NCBI RefSeq assembly: GCF_037975245.1
Contig: NC_092563.1
Location: forward strand, 15,324,094 to 15,388,093
Length of the DNA: 64,000 nucleotides
Direction: 5' to 3'
Source: Apostichopus japonicus
Lineage: Eukaryota > Echinodermata > Holothuroidea > Aspidochirotida > Stichopodidae
Below are positions 11,863-24,254 of the stretch, one piece after another. Both the position numbers and the translations under genes were made by a program. Numbering within the stretch: position 1 is the first letter of the stretch; every line of letters starts with the position of its first letter. The notes under the pieces are model-generated. The model was not told the DNA's origin. It worked only from the letters and a program-made list of their open reading frames with translations, and did no database searches.

Positions 11863-12984
11863 AATACGAATATATTATGTTCTAACTTCGTCAAGAAAAT
11901 ATCAAAACAAGATAATTAATTTTCAATGTTTCCTGTTTATAGAGGCCAAATTCAAAATGTTTCTGTGGTTGTAAAGTAAACGCTTATTATTAGCTTATCA
12001 TGTTATACAGCACTTACGAAAACAGTTCCGTGCATAAAGCTGTTCAAGTTACAGTACATATACCAACTATAGCTAATTAATGAGTCGCCGTGGATGAATC
12101 ATTCTTGATCACAATTATATTAGACTCCAAGGATATTAACGCTTCTTCCCCAAATTCCCACCCAACCGTCCATATATATTCTAACGCGGTTCCACGTATC
12201 CTCAGATCAGGAGTCCATCCCATGATTTACAAAGTGGTTATAACAACTAATACATAAAATACTTGCATTGTTAGCCTACTAATACTATGACGACAATCAC
12301 AAGTTCACAACATACTTATTCGCAGACCACAAGCCTGGAAACCTGCAATGCATGCAGGCCTTATTATTTACTGTACGTCCTGCACGTTAATCTAAAGAGC
12401 TTGATCGGCCTTGCATTACCAGTACGGTTGCTTTAAAAACCCGCTGAAAGCAAATTCCTGATACAACTAGGTTCGTACGACAACCCCGGTCCTGTCCCGG
12501 TGCAGGGTATGACAGTGTTCATGTGATGTGAGCGTGGTTCTATAAGGAACTGAGCATGGGCAGTACGGCTTGGAACGAAAAAGGCGCCAAAGTAAGAAAC
12601 TACCCAAAAGTGTCTTCATTCTTTCAACCAAAGAACTCAGCGGAACTGGGAATTAAGCGCTCTTTTCTAGGCAAAATCGCATGTACTCGCATTGAAACAA
12701 ATTTAGACGCATACTCGCAGTGAATCAAATAGCTGGCTATCGTAGAGCCGTTATTACATGCTGCAGCCGGCAACTTTTACAATAAAAAGGGTGTAGAAGA
12801 GCTTCACGCAGATAAACGAAGACTAAGCAATCAACACTTCAGTATATGGACATGAACTTGCAAGCAAGACCTCTGGGGAAGTACACAATGACCTTATCAC
12901 TTGCCACATTCTATCAGAACCACGTACGTTAGCCTCTTTTGTAGAAACTCGGTTTTCTTCACTGGTTTGACAATTTTTAATGTC

Positions 12985-13668
12985 ATGTCTTCCGATTAAC
13001 TTGAAATCTTATACTTCTGTGGCTTCGTTCAGGCGACATCTGAAAAATTACTATGAAAGCCTTTATTGATTGTATTCGTTGTAAGGGGTGTGAGTAGGTG
13101 GTGGTATTTGGGGGGGGGGGAGGTAGTGTTATTTGTCTTATGTGTTAAGGTTATCTGTTTTGTTTGGGGGGGGGGTTCTTCTTCTTTTTTTTAGGTGTTA
13201 AGGTTATCCATTTTCTTTGATGGGAGTACTCTATTCGATTAAGCCCACAAGGGTTTCTTAGTTTACTTCCTTTCACATATTTACTTATTTGCAGCAGGCG
13301 CGTAGCCAAGGGGGGGGGCGAAGGGGGCAGCCGCCCCTCCCTTGAGCATATTTTTTTTTAAAAATTTAAAGGTTTTTATGATATCGCTAGTATTTTCAAA
13401 AGAGAAAATGCTAAGATGCAACTTACAAGACATGGGAAGTGCCATTTCCGGCGATCTGGGAGGCATTTACAGCCAAAATTTTCTTGTACGCTTCGCGCCA
13501 ATTATGGTGGCGCTACGCTTAGGTAGTTTGCAATGCCGAATCTACAGTTTCGCCCCTCCCTTGGCAAATTCCTGGCTACGCGCCTGATTTGCAGTTATAT
13601 TGTCTTGTTCACCTTGTATTACTATGTGTTAAAACAATAAATTAAATCAAATCAAATCAATCAAATGT
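12985..13668 (+). mobile_element. 3' end of a non-LTR retrotransposon (degenerate)
   Basis: At 13,015-13,066 the plus strand reads 'SVASFRRHLKNYYESLY', like the last residues of many LINE ORF2 proteins. A stop and a 3' UTR-like stretch follow. The segment ends in 'aataaattaaatcaaatcaa', a short tandem tail typical of LINE 3' termini. A hAT-like MITE (13,295-13,586) has inserted into this tail. Only the extreme C-terminus is recognisable. Confidence 0.4.
13287..13594. mobile_element. hAT-like MITE with 8-bp TSD
   Basis: The element is 13,295-13,586 (292 bp). Its ends are CAGGCGCGTAGCC and GGCTACGCGCCTG, perfect inverted repeats, flanked by ATTTGCAG at 13,287-13,294 and 13,587-13,594. The interior includes 'cttgtacgcttcgcgccaa' and a G-run/C-run stem near the left end. 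Related copies occur at 32,101-32,262 (truncated), about 47,410-47,660, and at the right end of the insertion ending at 48,890. Confidence 0.9.
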
Positions 13669-14034
13669 CTGAACTCCACAACGAATACAATTTCTTTGAA
13701 AATGACTCAAATGACAACATATTTGAAGAGCAAGTGATATTGTCAACTGAATTTGTATTATTCATTGCATGCATACATTTTAAAATAATTAAATTACAGA
13801 CTACATACAAGTTTCCAATAAAGGAATTCCACAAGAACAATTAATGTTTGCACCCTAAAGACCCACCCAAACAATTAAGTTGCAGACTTAACAATTAAAG
13901 AAATAATTTGAATCTTAAAAAAAACACTTCAATTTAATAGAGTTAATATAAATAAATAACTTGTGAGCTTGTACTAAAAAATCAGGCGCAGTTAACAAAG
14001 AGGGAAACTACAAGCCCCCCCCCCCCCCCAAAAA

Positions 14035-14530
14035 AAAACTTTCAAGTGGGAACTGAAAAGAACAATTGATGAAAGTAATTAATGTAACCTTCTCAACCCT
14101 GCTCCCCCACCCTACAACAGAAGTGTTGACTCAAAACAACTTTATAAATACCTTCCGATATTTAAACTATAGACAAGGATTTTAGATAATGGAAACCAAC
14201 AAGAACAATTGATGAATGTAATAAATGTAACCTCCCGAACCCTGCCCACCCCTCCCCCCTAACAAATGTTGAATCCAATTTTTTTTACAAATGCCTTGCT
14301 AAAGATAATTGAATTATAGAGGATTTTAAATAATGGAAACCAACAAGAACAATAGATGAATGTAACCTCCCTAACACTGTCTCCCCCCCCCCCCCACCCT
14401 AACAAATGTTGACTCAAAAATACTTTACAAATGGATGCCTAAAGATAATTTAATTAAAGATAACAATTTCTAATAAAGGAAACCTACAAGAAGTGATTCA
14501 TACTGCCCCCCCCCAACCCCAGACAAATGA
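14035..14530. repeat. Tandem repeat of ~142 bp, about four copies
   Basis: The unit contains 'aacaagaacaattgatgaatg', a C-rich run, 'aacaaatgttga' and 'ctaaagataattga'. Anchors lie near 14,060, 14,203, 14,347 and 14,489; a more decayed copy may start near 13,820. It ends about 100 bp upstream of the transposase remnant and could be subterminal repeats of that element, which is inference. Confidence 0.7.
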
Positions 14531-14626
14531 TGACCCACAACCTTTTGAAAAAATATGGCCTATTGTCATGATTTATAACCTAAGTTGGTAATAGAAAATT
14601 CTTTATATCCCTGCAGCCATTTTACT

Positions 14627-16335
14627 ATGGAAAATGCTAAGGACAAACGCAGAAAATACAAACGCAAATGGATTTCTGCAGCTGGTTTGCTTAAGACTGG
14701 AAGAAACTACCAAACTCTCAGAGAAGATGAGGATTGTGGTGCTAGTTGTAGCTTGGGATCTACTGAAGAACTTTACAGTACTGCAAGTGACGAAAAGCAA
14801 CTCGAGAACAGGGCTACATATTCCATGTTTGATTGTAATGGCGCCCAATCATTACAAGCTGATGACATCAGTGAACATGATAATGAAAAGCCAACAGAGC
14901 CTGGTCCTGAACAGAGGTATGATGATGAATCAGAATCGGATGAATGCAACTCTGTCGAAGAGGGTCAATCAGTGGGAGATGGCCATTCTCATCACAGCAC
15001 CAAATTGTGTACAATTGAAGCCGACCTTGCTATAGTTGGGCAGTTGGATATCATGTTAAGCATAATGAATTGATGGCCTCCTAAAAATACTACAAAAGTC
15101 AGGTCATAGTTGTCTCCCTACTACTGCTCGTTCACTGTTAAATTCTCCAAGGAATGTTACCTCTACCATGAAATCTGGCATGGACCACATATACCTTGGA
15201 TTAAAGAGTGAACTGCTTAAGATTGTCAAATGTTATGCATAAACAAACACTACTATTGACCATGTTGAAATCTCACTGATTATTGATGGATTGCCATTGT
15301 TCAAAAGTGCCAACACATCCCTTTGGCCAATACTGTGTGGTGTAATGAACTTGCAACCAGTCAAAGTTTTTCCAGTATCACTTACTTGTGGAATTTCAAA
15401 ACCCCAAAATTTGGACTTCTTGATTGATACCACAAATGACTTAAATGATTTACTCTGCCATGCTCTTCCAAATGACGGAAGAAACATAAAAGTCACCTTG
15501 CGGTGTATTGTGTGTATACGCTCCTGCTAGAGCTTTTGTGAAATTTATGAAGTTATACTGTGGTTATTATGGCTGTGACAAATGCACCCAAAAAGAAGCC
15601 TGGAAGGATAGAATGACATTTCCGGAAGTGGAAGGCATAACTTTGCGAACTGACGACTCTTTTCGATGCCAGACAAATATTGAACATCACAAGCAAGTCT
15701 CCTCTCCATTCTGTGATGTCACCAATGTGAATATGGTCACATCATTCCCCATTGATTATATGCATCAAGTTTGCCTTGGTTTCATGAGAAAATTACTTAT
15801 ATCATGGATAAGAGGCAACAAAGAAGTAAGAATGTCAGCAGGGCATGTGGAAGAAATCAGCAATCGATTACTTGCACTGAAGCCAAGTATCACCAATCAG
15901 TTTGCTAGAAAGCCAAGGAGCCTGTCAGACATCGATCGATGGAAAGCAACAGAGTTTCGTCAATTCCTTCATTATACGGGCAAGATTGTTTTGAAAGGAA
16001 TTTTGAGGAAAGACCTGTATGACCATTTCCTATGTTTCAGCTGTAGCTATCTCAATATTGGTTTGTCCATCAACTACACACATTCACTACCAGTATGCAG
16101 ACCAGTTATTGAAGTATGCGGTACACCAGTTCCGTACCTTGTATGGTGATGAGTTTCTTGTGCACAATGTTCACTCGTTAGTTCATTTGGCCGATGAAGC
16201 TGTGTTACATGGCACAGGTCTGCAGCTCTTCCATTTGAAAACTACATGCAGCACTTAAAGAGGCTAGTTAGATCTGGAGGGAACCCACAAATCCAGATAA
16301 CCAAGAGATTAGGTGAATATTCGAAGGCACACAGT
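14627..16335 (+). pseudogene. EnSpm/CACTA-type (TNP2-like) transposase, degenerate
   Basis: Blocks in shifting frames read as one transposase. An acidic N-terminal part (14,627-15,070) begins 'MENAKDKRRKYKRKW'. At 15,070-15,232 comes 'DGLLKILQKSGHS'. At 15,270-15,507 comes 'DGLPLFKSANTSLWPI', then 'ISKPQNLDFLID' and a 'TLRCIVC' motif. A block from 15,508 includes 'YYGCDKC', 'FPIDYMHQVCLGFMRKLL' and 'DRWKATEFRQFLHYTGK'. The end (16,255-16,335) is 'HLKRLVRSGGNP'. These motifs recur in invertebrate transposases of the TNP2/Transposase_21 kind, which cut and paste EnSpm/CACTA elements. At least four frameshifts or stops (near 15,072, 15,235, 15,505 and 16,060) make it inactive. A DUF4806-like gene follows in the same orientation. 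Terminal repeats of the element were not identified. Confidence 0.75.
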
Positions 16336-16463
16336 TTTCAGCCAATTAGCAAATGCAGCATTTCTGTTAAGTGACCAAACAATCATTATATTATAAATAA
16401 TTCATGTTGCTGTGAAGTTTTACACAGTATCAACTATACTGGAGATGAGAAGAATCTTTACTT

Positions 16464-16649
16464 GTGCAGAGCCTACGAAAAGACTCATCCAGTAACCAGC
16501 CATACGACTCCAGAATAATTGGTGCCCATTTGGTGTACAAGAGGGGTGCGGTCATAAAAGAAATAGTCTCTGATCAATTAACCACTAATGCTTTGGCATT
16601 TGAAAAATCAGATTCCATCATTTTCCTTGCAATATTACATCACAATTAA
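16464..16649 (+). pseudogene. Possible last fragment of the transposase
   Basis: Short open stretches such as 'HLVYKRGAVIKEIV' follow the main transposase remnant on the same strand. Their position fits the C-terminal part of the same decayed protein. I have no independent motif for this piece, so it is tentative. Confidence 0.25.
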
Positions 16650-16994
16650 CAAGTAAGCAGCAAATATACACTTCTAAATTTGTAATGATGATATCGCAAT
16701 CACTACTGATGTGAAGAGGAAATATTCATGACTACATACAAACTAATTCTTAGAATAATTGACTGTAAAGATCACTTATCGAGTCTTTCCAACAAGATTC
16801 CATGCAGATCCTAGGAATTATAAACATGTAAAAAAGAGTTCTTTCAATAAAAACTACATCAGCGTAAAACAGTAGTTGCGAATAGTTTCATAGGATTTTT
16901 CGGTAGATTTTAGAATTATTGTACAGCATATTTGAGACACCTTTGAAATAATATCTGGTTGTCATAATTCTTCATGTGACTTTATTTCTTGCAG

Positions 16995-19900
16995 ATGAAT
17001 CAATTTGCAGTGGTGGAGTTTGTGGCTGAGGGGTCTGTGGAAGTTGTAAGCAGAAAATGGATTGCAGGTAGTGGTGAAGTAAGTCATTTCCAAATATTTC
17101 TACCACCACTGTGAATCTTATATGACTTTTTAGTTTTAGCCAACCATGAATAATAAATCATGCTTAATGAAGAATATATTCTTAAGTATAAAGACCCATT
17201 AATGTGTATTGCACACTCACCATTACAATATGTCAATATATGCCAATATGTCAGTGAAAGTGGTACAAGTAAGTACAATCACTTCAATACTATCCCAACA
17301 ATCATATTGAATTGTATTTTCAGAATCTGCACTGTTATTGGCCAAGAAACAATGCCACTTTAAAGGCCAAAAGAGGGGAAATTCCTGATCCAGAAAGATG
17401 GTCGAAGCACAAAGTGCGTGTGTTTCGTTTCGTTGGTAGGTAATTCCAAATTTCTCCATACTTCCAAATTCTATCTATATGTTTGTTTGAGTATTGACAC
17501 AAACTTTGTGATATTAGTTCAAGAAACCAAAAACTCTCTTGCAGAGCTGATAGGTAGTCTACAACCACATTTTTATATTGATGTACTTCTTTTCTAGATT
17601 TTAGCTGTTTCATAATGCAGAAGCAAATTCAAGTCAAGTGGAAAGCAAAACAAAAAACGGTATTCCCTTCAAAACGGATGCAGTTAGACATTGATGAAAC
17701 ACTGATTGAATGAGCCTTCAGTACAAACTGCAATTGTACCCCTTTACAATGTATTAGTCAATAAAGTTGTTAATTGCTCTATGCTTTGATGAAAATCCAA
17801 AATAATCATACCTGAACACACTGGGAACTGTTTGTCTGTCATCATTTCCATACCAGAGACAACTGTAAAAAGGCACAGAAACTGTCACGGCTGGCCGAGG
17901 AAACTTCCAACATAGATTCTGAAGGGGAAAGCCTTCAGACCAGCTCAAGAAAGAGAACTGCACCAGCAAGATTTGTATCCAGTGGTTCTGAGAGTGATGG
18001 CGACGGTAGGCATCTGAAGATGATGTTATTTGTTTTCCAGCAGTATCTAGTTCTGCCAAAGGAAACAGAATTGCAACCAAAGAATTTATTCCTACACAAT
18101 TAAAAAAAAATCTGCAGCATTGGTGGCCCACTTTCGATTTTTGCTTGGTCAGCACAAGGGCCTACGTTCCTACTATGTCTTCCTCAGTTTTGTCAAGTCC
18201 TACCCCTGTCAAGAAGGAGAAAACATTGAAACATTTCTCTTAAATTGTGTAACAAATAAATGATATCAATATGAATCAACATGTCAATGGAAGAAAACAT
18301 TGGCTGTTCAAAGCCCTATGTTGAAGATTATGACATTTGACTTGCTAACAATTCTTTTTTTGCTAATTTAACATTTTCATTAACAAGAGACAGCCTGTAA
18401 TAATAGCCATATCATAGAGTTATTGAAGAATAACGTTTAAAGTAATTGTTGCTGCCTATGTTATATTTCAACTTTTACACATTTAGACCTGATTGTATTT
18501 ACACGAGCACTATCAAACGTACAATCACTAAAATAAGTTTTTTTTTGTTTGTTGTTCACATGCCATTGCAGATGAAAATGAAGACAACCCTGAAAACGCC
18601 ATGTCAGCACCAGTTGCAGCCTTTCCAAAGCCTCCAGTTATTTCAGGCATCCGTCAAAAGAGGCAGCTCATAGGATCCATAGGTAAAGCAGATGCTTTTT
18701 CACAATTACTGTCATTACGTTTCTCATGGATTCATTCGTTTCGTTTCGTGCGGTTTAATGGAAGTCAGGAAATATGTGGTACATCTATTTACCAAATAGG
18801 AAATGAATACAAGGTCCCATTCTTCAGGTAATGTTCTTTCAAGGTTTTGACATATTGGCACTTGCAGCTGACCTCAATTGACCACCAATCATCTCAACTC
18901 CATCAGATATATGTGCACATTCCAAACATGAGAACTACCAGGCTTCCCTGCTCAAGATAGGAATATAAGAACACACATATAGAGACACTCAAGTCATACT
19001 GAAAGCAAAGGCTGCTAAGACGGTCATCTCTTATGATAAAATCAAAAGGAATGGAACCTGACTCTTAAATTGTAACAGCACTTTTCTTCTGGATAGATTG
19101 ATTTCAGTGTACAAAGAAAGCAAGCTTGTATCTACCCAATCTCTTGTCCTTTCAGATGCTGTGTCACACAGATCTCTTTCAACCTGGAAAAAGAGCATTC
19201 CTGGGTCAAATTCACAACAACGTAAGTCAAAATATATTAAAAATCACAGATTAAACAAAAATTCTCTAATATCCTAGCTGTAGAGCAAAGGACTATTACA
19301 AAGATCAGATTCAATGGTGCTACGTCATCTGTCTCCAAATCACACAGCCATGAGGGGAAATGCTTTGCAAACTGTTCGGACAACTTGTGTAGAAGGCTGC
19401 TGATAAAAAGAATATGACAATCAAGTGAGATGTCAGATATATGCAATTACACTGTATTCCATGTAATCAACTATACCGTGTTTATTTAAACTTTTAACGT
19501 TTTAAGTTGTTTCTGCTTGAACAATCAGAGTGGTGTGAAGCAAACTTGCTCATGGTGTGATTTGGGAAACTACAAGCAATCTGTTTTCTTTGAAGTGGAT
19601 GCAACATTATTTCTTTGCCTCAATTAAAACACAAAACTGTTATTTATTAAACCGACTAGTACTTCCAATAATCAGAGCAAACATTGATAATTTTACCTTT
19701 GGTAAACCAATTTGCAGCAGTAATGCATGTTTGTCATACTAACAAAGAAAAGTGCCATCTGACAAAATTGTAGGTCCAATGAAACTAATGATCATTTGTG
19801 TCTAAAAACTCTTATCATCTCTTGATCTGCATGCTCATATGTACCTTTTATGACGTGTACCTTCTGAATCTTTATTCTACCTATGGGATGAGTTTAACCA

Positions 19901-20581
19901 CAAGAGTGGGAATGAACACACATCTTAAAATACAGGTGAACACTATCTCCAGTGTATTAGGTTGAATAAATGCAGTGGCTCTTTCTTTTCTTTTTACGTT
20001 GAGCAGATCCTGACATTTTTCCGCCTCCAACTGTGCCTTCACCGCAAGAACCACCACCACCAACCACCCCCACAAATGCAGTCACTTTGGTGTCTCCTAG
20101 AAGGGCTTCACAAAGCAACATGCAAGAAAGTAGGTTTATTTGGCAACATCAGTTGCTCTCACGGTTTTCTAAGATGCTTATTCCAAATAGTACAACGTTC
20201 AAAGCAGGATTTGTGCTTAATTTGGAAACAAATTTTTGAAATGACAATCTGAAATTTAGCATCACTAAATTATCTTTTTTATCACAAGCATCTTTTGTAT
20301 ATGTACTTTATGTGGAAGTTTCAGGAATTTGTTTTGAAATGCTATGTTGAAACTACTTTACCTCTTAAACAGACCTCGAATTGACTGTACTAATGAAACC
20401 GGATACCATTATTGAAAACCAGAAGGAAGGGCTGTCACTGCTGCGGACCCTGGCTAGAAATCGGCATGTTGCTTCTGATGAAGTAATGTTGGAGGAAATT
20501 TTTGTAGTAAAAATGACAACAGTTCAACAGATGAATGAACTGCCTGAAAAACTAAAAGAAGAAAACTACAAGAAAAAATTG
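16995..20581 (+). CDS. DUF4806-like multi-exon protein (C-terminus not found)
   Basis: Open exons with consensus splice sites are 16,995-17,078, 17,324-17,435, about 17,857-18,005, 18,572-18,682, 19,156-19,221, 20,007-20,129 and 20,373-20,581. The first reads 'NQFAVVEFVAEGSVEVV', the second 'NLHCYWPRNNATLKAK' and 'PDPERWSKHKVRVFRF', the third 'KKAQKLSRLAEETS' and 'RKRTAPARFVSSGSES'. This order (an EFV..GSVEVV start, a YWP box, a K/E-rich helix, a Ser/basic linker) is typical of uncharacterised invertebrate proteins ending in DUF4806. Exons four to six have lengths divisible by three (111, 66, 123 nt) and share phase 1 junctions, with no stops, so the frame looks maintained. The exon after 20,581, which should carry the rest of the domain, is not visible; a LINE remnant lies there instead. 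A join near 17,600-17,857 is unresolved. Function is unknown. Its position behind the transposase suggests it may be an accessory protein of the same transposon. Confidence 0.55.
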
Positions 20582-20833
20582 GTAAACTTAAACACAAATT
20601 TATTACGAGTTACAATTAAAGAAATGTAAGAAGAAATAATGAGCTACCAGAAAGTCAAATGAACCTGGTGATACAAACTTTTACCAGAAGCAATCAGCTG
20701 GCTATAGTCCTGTGCCTACACAGAAGGAAGACACTAAAATTATGTACAGCAAATTATGTACAGGCAATTGGGTAAAGAAATATCAGGGGTACTTGTTGCA
20801 AACAACAAAAGAAAACCCCGAAAAGCATAAGTA

Positions 20834-21363
20834 TTAACTGTTTACTTCAATGAATAATAATTCATTAAAATTAAGCTCTTCTCCACAGACTATTACAGCC
20901 ATGTTTATTGTATAATCTACATCAATAATAAGGAAATATCTCAGGCATATTTCTGAGTAAGAAACTACATTCTGAAGTTGTATCGATAAAAAACCGAGTT
21001 TCTGGGATCTCAGATAATCCATGTTAAAACCATCCATTACAAAGCAATATTTTAGTTTTTGATGACACCCCCTTGATGAGAATGGAATACATATAATCAA
21101 TAAAACATTTGCAAATTACCATCAGGAGGTCGGTAATATGCACCAACGACTACTTTGCGATTTAAGCCGAGTACTTTTAACTCAATAAAAGTACTTTCGA
21201 TACAGTTTGGTGAAAAGCGAAAGTTCGTGGGGATTCGTAAACCCATATCTTGACAAATCTTGTCATCAATCTTGACAAAGAGCAGCTGATTCACACAGAT
21301 ATCACAGTAACTAATGTAGTTCTTAAAACTTTGTATCACAGTAAAACTGGATTGTGCTGACAA
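20834..21363 (-). pseudogene. LINE apurinic-like endonuclease fragment
   Basis: On the minus strand 'STFIELKVLGLNRKVVVG' followed by 'AYYRPPDGN' matches the endonuclease core of non-LTR retrotransposons. After a frameshift near 21,100 comes 'KYCFVMDGFNMDYLRS', an altered form of the usual 'GDFN' motif. No reverse transcriptase follows in the expected direction, so this is a 5'- and 3'-truncated remnant. It lies where the last exons of the upstream DUF4806-like gene would be expected. Confidence 0.6.
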
Positions 21364-23489
21364 ATCTCATAAAGTAATGAGTGTACATGGCCGCTGCCTT
21401 AATTTATAATTTTCAGACGAACATGGGGGGGGGGGGGAGTCGTTGGAGGTCCTCCCCTGGAAGAATTGATGTGAAATGATGAATTACGAGACATTTAGAC
21501 TAAAAATTAGGTCTATAAGTAGGAACTAAAGCAAGGTACCGCTAGTAACTTCTTAATAATTTGTGTAGGTTGAATGGGGGGTAGGAGAGGTTTGCACGGA
21601 CACGCGCACCTTCGATCCGCGCCTGATATATTTCTGTTCTTTTTTACCATGTTTGTGTTGTCAATATGACGCGCAAACACAATAGAGTTGTACATGCTGC
21701 ATGGGTTACTTCTTTTGATCTTTTAGTGAGGGGAGGGGAATGAAGGGGAGGGGGAGTAAGTCAGCAAAACGTATAAATACATTTTTCTCTGTATTTCTTT
21801 GAAAACTTAGGAAACATCTTCTTAAATGGTATTCATCACTTCATGCCAATCTTTGTGTCACAGGTTTCCATGGTGATATAAGCTGTAATTACACAGAAAA
21901 AATAATCAATTTGGTACCATCAAAGTTATGACTGTGCCATAATGTTTGGTTCTCCATACTTTTGGCAATTTCATAACATCTTCATGCAAAAAAAAAAGAG
22001 CTCTTAAACGATAATGACAGTTGACTGTATTTATTGGCATAATTTTGAATCAATCTCGAATTGTAGATTATGTTATTACAACATTAATGTATCACATAGA
22101 AGACTGATGTAATTGTTGCATTATCAAATTACATAACTGGCAGTTTTGTGCATACTCAATTACCGAATACCTATCCTGAAATAATGGTACTCTTTGTTTT
22201 CTATCTATGAGGGGCCAAAAGGTACACAATCGACAGTCTCACACACCAAACTCTACGAAGATAAATTACTGCATTAAATTTTGAACGTTATTCATTTCTT
22301 TCTTTTCTCTATTTTACGTTTCTTTGCTTTCCCTTTCATTGTCTCATACAACTTATTATACATATTTTTACATTGATATATACTGGAATGAAAAAACAAT
22401 GAGATGAAATAGTAGTATGCACTGTACAGTAGGCATCTATACACAACTGTAGAGTCAGATTTAAATATCAAAGACAAATCTTGGTATTAAAAGACTTAGT
22501 CTTTTAACAGTCAGACTAACAGTGCTGCAACATATTAATATCATCAATATTAGCCGAGTTAGCTTATAATAATTGTATAATGAAGAGCTTTTAATTTTTG
22601 TCCTCCGGGATAAGACCTTTTCGAGCTGATATGAATCTGTCGAAGAGCAGACAATTGTGCCCCTTTGACACGACAGAATGCCTGTAAAATCATCCGTTAC
22701 CGGCTGAGGGAACTGGCATGCCCCTCTTATCAAGTTGATGTAGGTACCCTCAGAATAATTATAATATCATATCATAAATAACTATCAATGAAATGATACC
22801 TCCAAAATTCTAGCAATACTTGCACCAGAAAAAAAGCTATAAAGTTACAGAGGGAAACTTAAAGATCTAGACCTATGGGTTTATGAAAGAGCAGGTATAA
22901 TCCTGTTTCTCAGTCATTTTCTGGGCATGTCTTCTCTCACTTTGGAAAAGGTCCCTTGGTGTCCTTTTAAAACAATGAAAAATTGCGGCCAGTGTTCTCT
23001 CATTTCAATAAAAATCCAAAGCATTTTGTAACTTGCCCAAACCAAGAAAACCCTTTCTTTTGTCCCTCTCGAACCTGAAACTGAGGTCCTGTTGTAGAGC
23101 TATGAAAACTGTTGATATTCAGGTTGAAGGGATTTATCATTCACACATGACGACTTTGTTGAGGAATTTACAAAAAGGAACATAAAACGCAGAGTATTTT
23201 AGCGTTCAGAGTAGAATAGCTGCTAGGTAACGCACCAATAATACCTGGAATCAGGATTTGGCTTAGCTTCAGCACTCTCACTAAGGAATAAAATGTTACT
23301 ATGACTGTATTAAAAAACACACAGTCTTTAATACAATGAAAAAACATTGTGCAAACAAATGAAAAATTACCCAAAAAACAGAAGGTTCTGTTGAGACACA
23401 AAAGTACCAAATTATATTCATTTATTGTGGAACCAACTAAAACAAAAACCAAAAAAATTAATCTAACTTTTCTCGGACACACACACATG
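21364..23489. other. No supported gene
   Basis: Apart from short homopolymer and G-rich runs near 21,430 and 21,730, I see no coding, RNA or repeat structure that can be supported. Short frames on both strands lack motifs. Confidence 0.5.
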
Positions 23490-23664
23490 TTTGTATTACA
23501 TTCAGACCGAGGACCCCATTGTATTTTCCATTGTTCAAATCCACGTACCCTAACCTTAACAATACCCCATACAATAGAATTCTTCCGAGGACGTGGTGAT
23601 TCTTTAGAAATCACAACCGAGGATCTGAAATTCTTTTGTTGAAGTCCTCGGTCAGAATACAAAA
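23490..23664. mobile_element. Short MITE with ~22-bp inverted ends
   Basis: 'TTGTATTACATTCAGACCGA' plus GGAC on the left is matched by the reverse complement of 'gtcctcggtcagaatacaaa' on the right. A second internal hairpin ('gtgattctttagaaatcac') sits near 23,600. The element is about 175 bp and flanked by CA-rich sequence on both sides, so the target duplication is unclear. Confidence 0.6.
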
Positions 23665-23824
23665 CAAACGCACACACTTACACACACACCCACACACATA
23701 AAACTGAAAGACATCAATGTTGATTTGTACAATCAATGTTTAAAAATATACAAAAAATTGCAATGTCAATTAGGTAAGTGGAATGGAACCGACAAAACCT
23801 ACTTAATTTTAGTTGAACTGAAGT

Positions 23825-24125
23825 ATCTGTCTTCGTAAAACACCCGTTTGTGCTTGACAAACTGTTCCATAGAAGGAAACATAAAGACTAGTACCACGCT
23901 AGTAATTGTCTTTGTGAAACATTCCAGTTTTGGCTTGAAATATCGTCGTTAAACCCTCCGTGGAATGAAACGTACCATTTCTATGCTAGCATCTGTCTTT
24001 GTGGAATGTTCCATCGAGTGCTCGACAAACTATCGAATATCCTCCACGAAACGCACCATTTCTACGCGAACAATCGTCTTTTTGCAACCTTCCATATTGA
24101 GCTTGAAAAAATCATCCACAAGCTC
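23825..24125. repeat. ~81-bp minisatellite, four copies
   Basis: The block 'gtctttgtgaaacattcca' recurs with variation near 23,830, 23,912, 23,994 and 24,075. Each is followed by a 'cttgaaa..' and an 'aaacgcaccatttctacgc'-like block. It lies just beyond the stop codon of WWOX, so it may fall in its 3' UTR or the downstream flank. Confidence 0.7.
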
Positions 24126-24254
24126 CCATCTAGTTAGGCATTAGACTATGATCCATGCAGTCAAAATCCTCAAGAAAAGGAGGTGTTTCCTTTGATGTCC
24201 TTCCCAGAAAGCACCATGATTGAAAACGTTGGACATCCCACTTTTCTAATTGTA

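Larger units (their letters stand above)
8933..12985. other. Gene-poor stretch
   Basis: No coding exon with domain or splice support was found. Visible structure is limited to C/G homopolymer runs (about 9,130 and 9,400), a reverse-orientation piece of the G-rich hAT subrepeat near 9,340-9,380, a 24-bp palindrome at 10,304-10,327 and an ACGT-rich array at 11,458-11,862. Confidence 0.5.
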
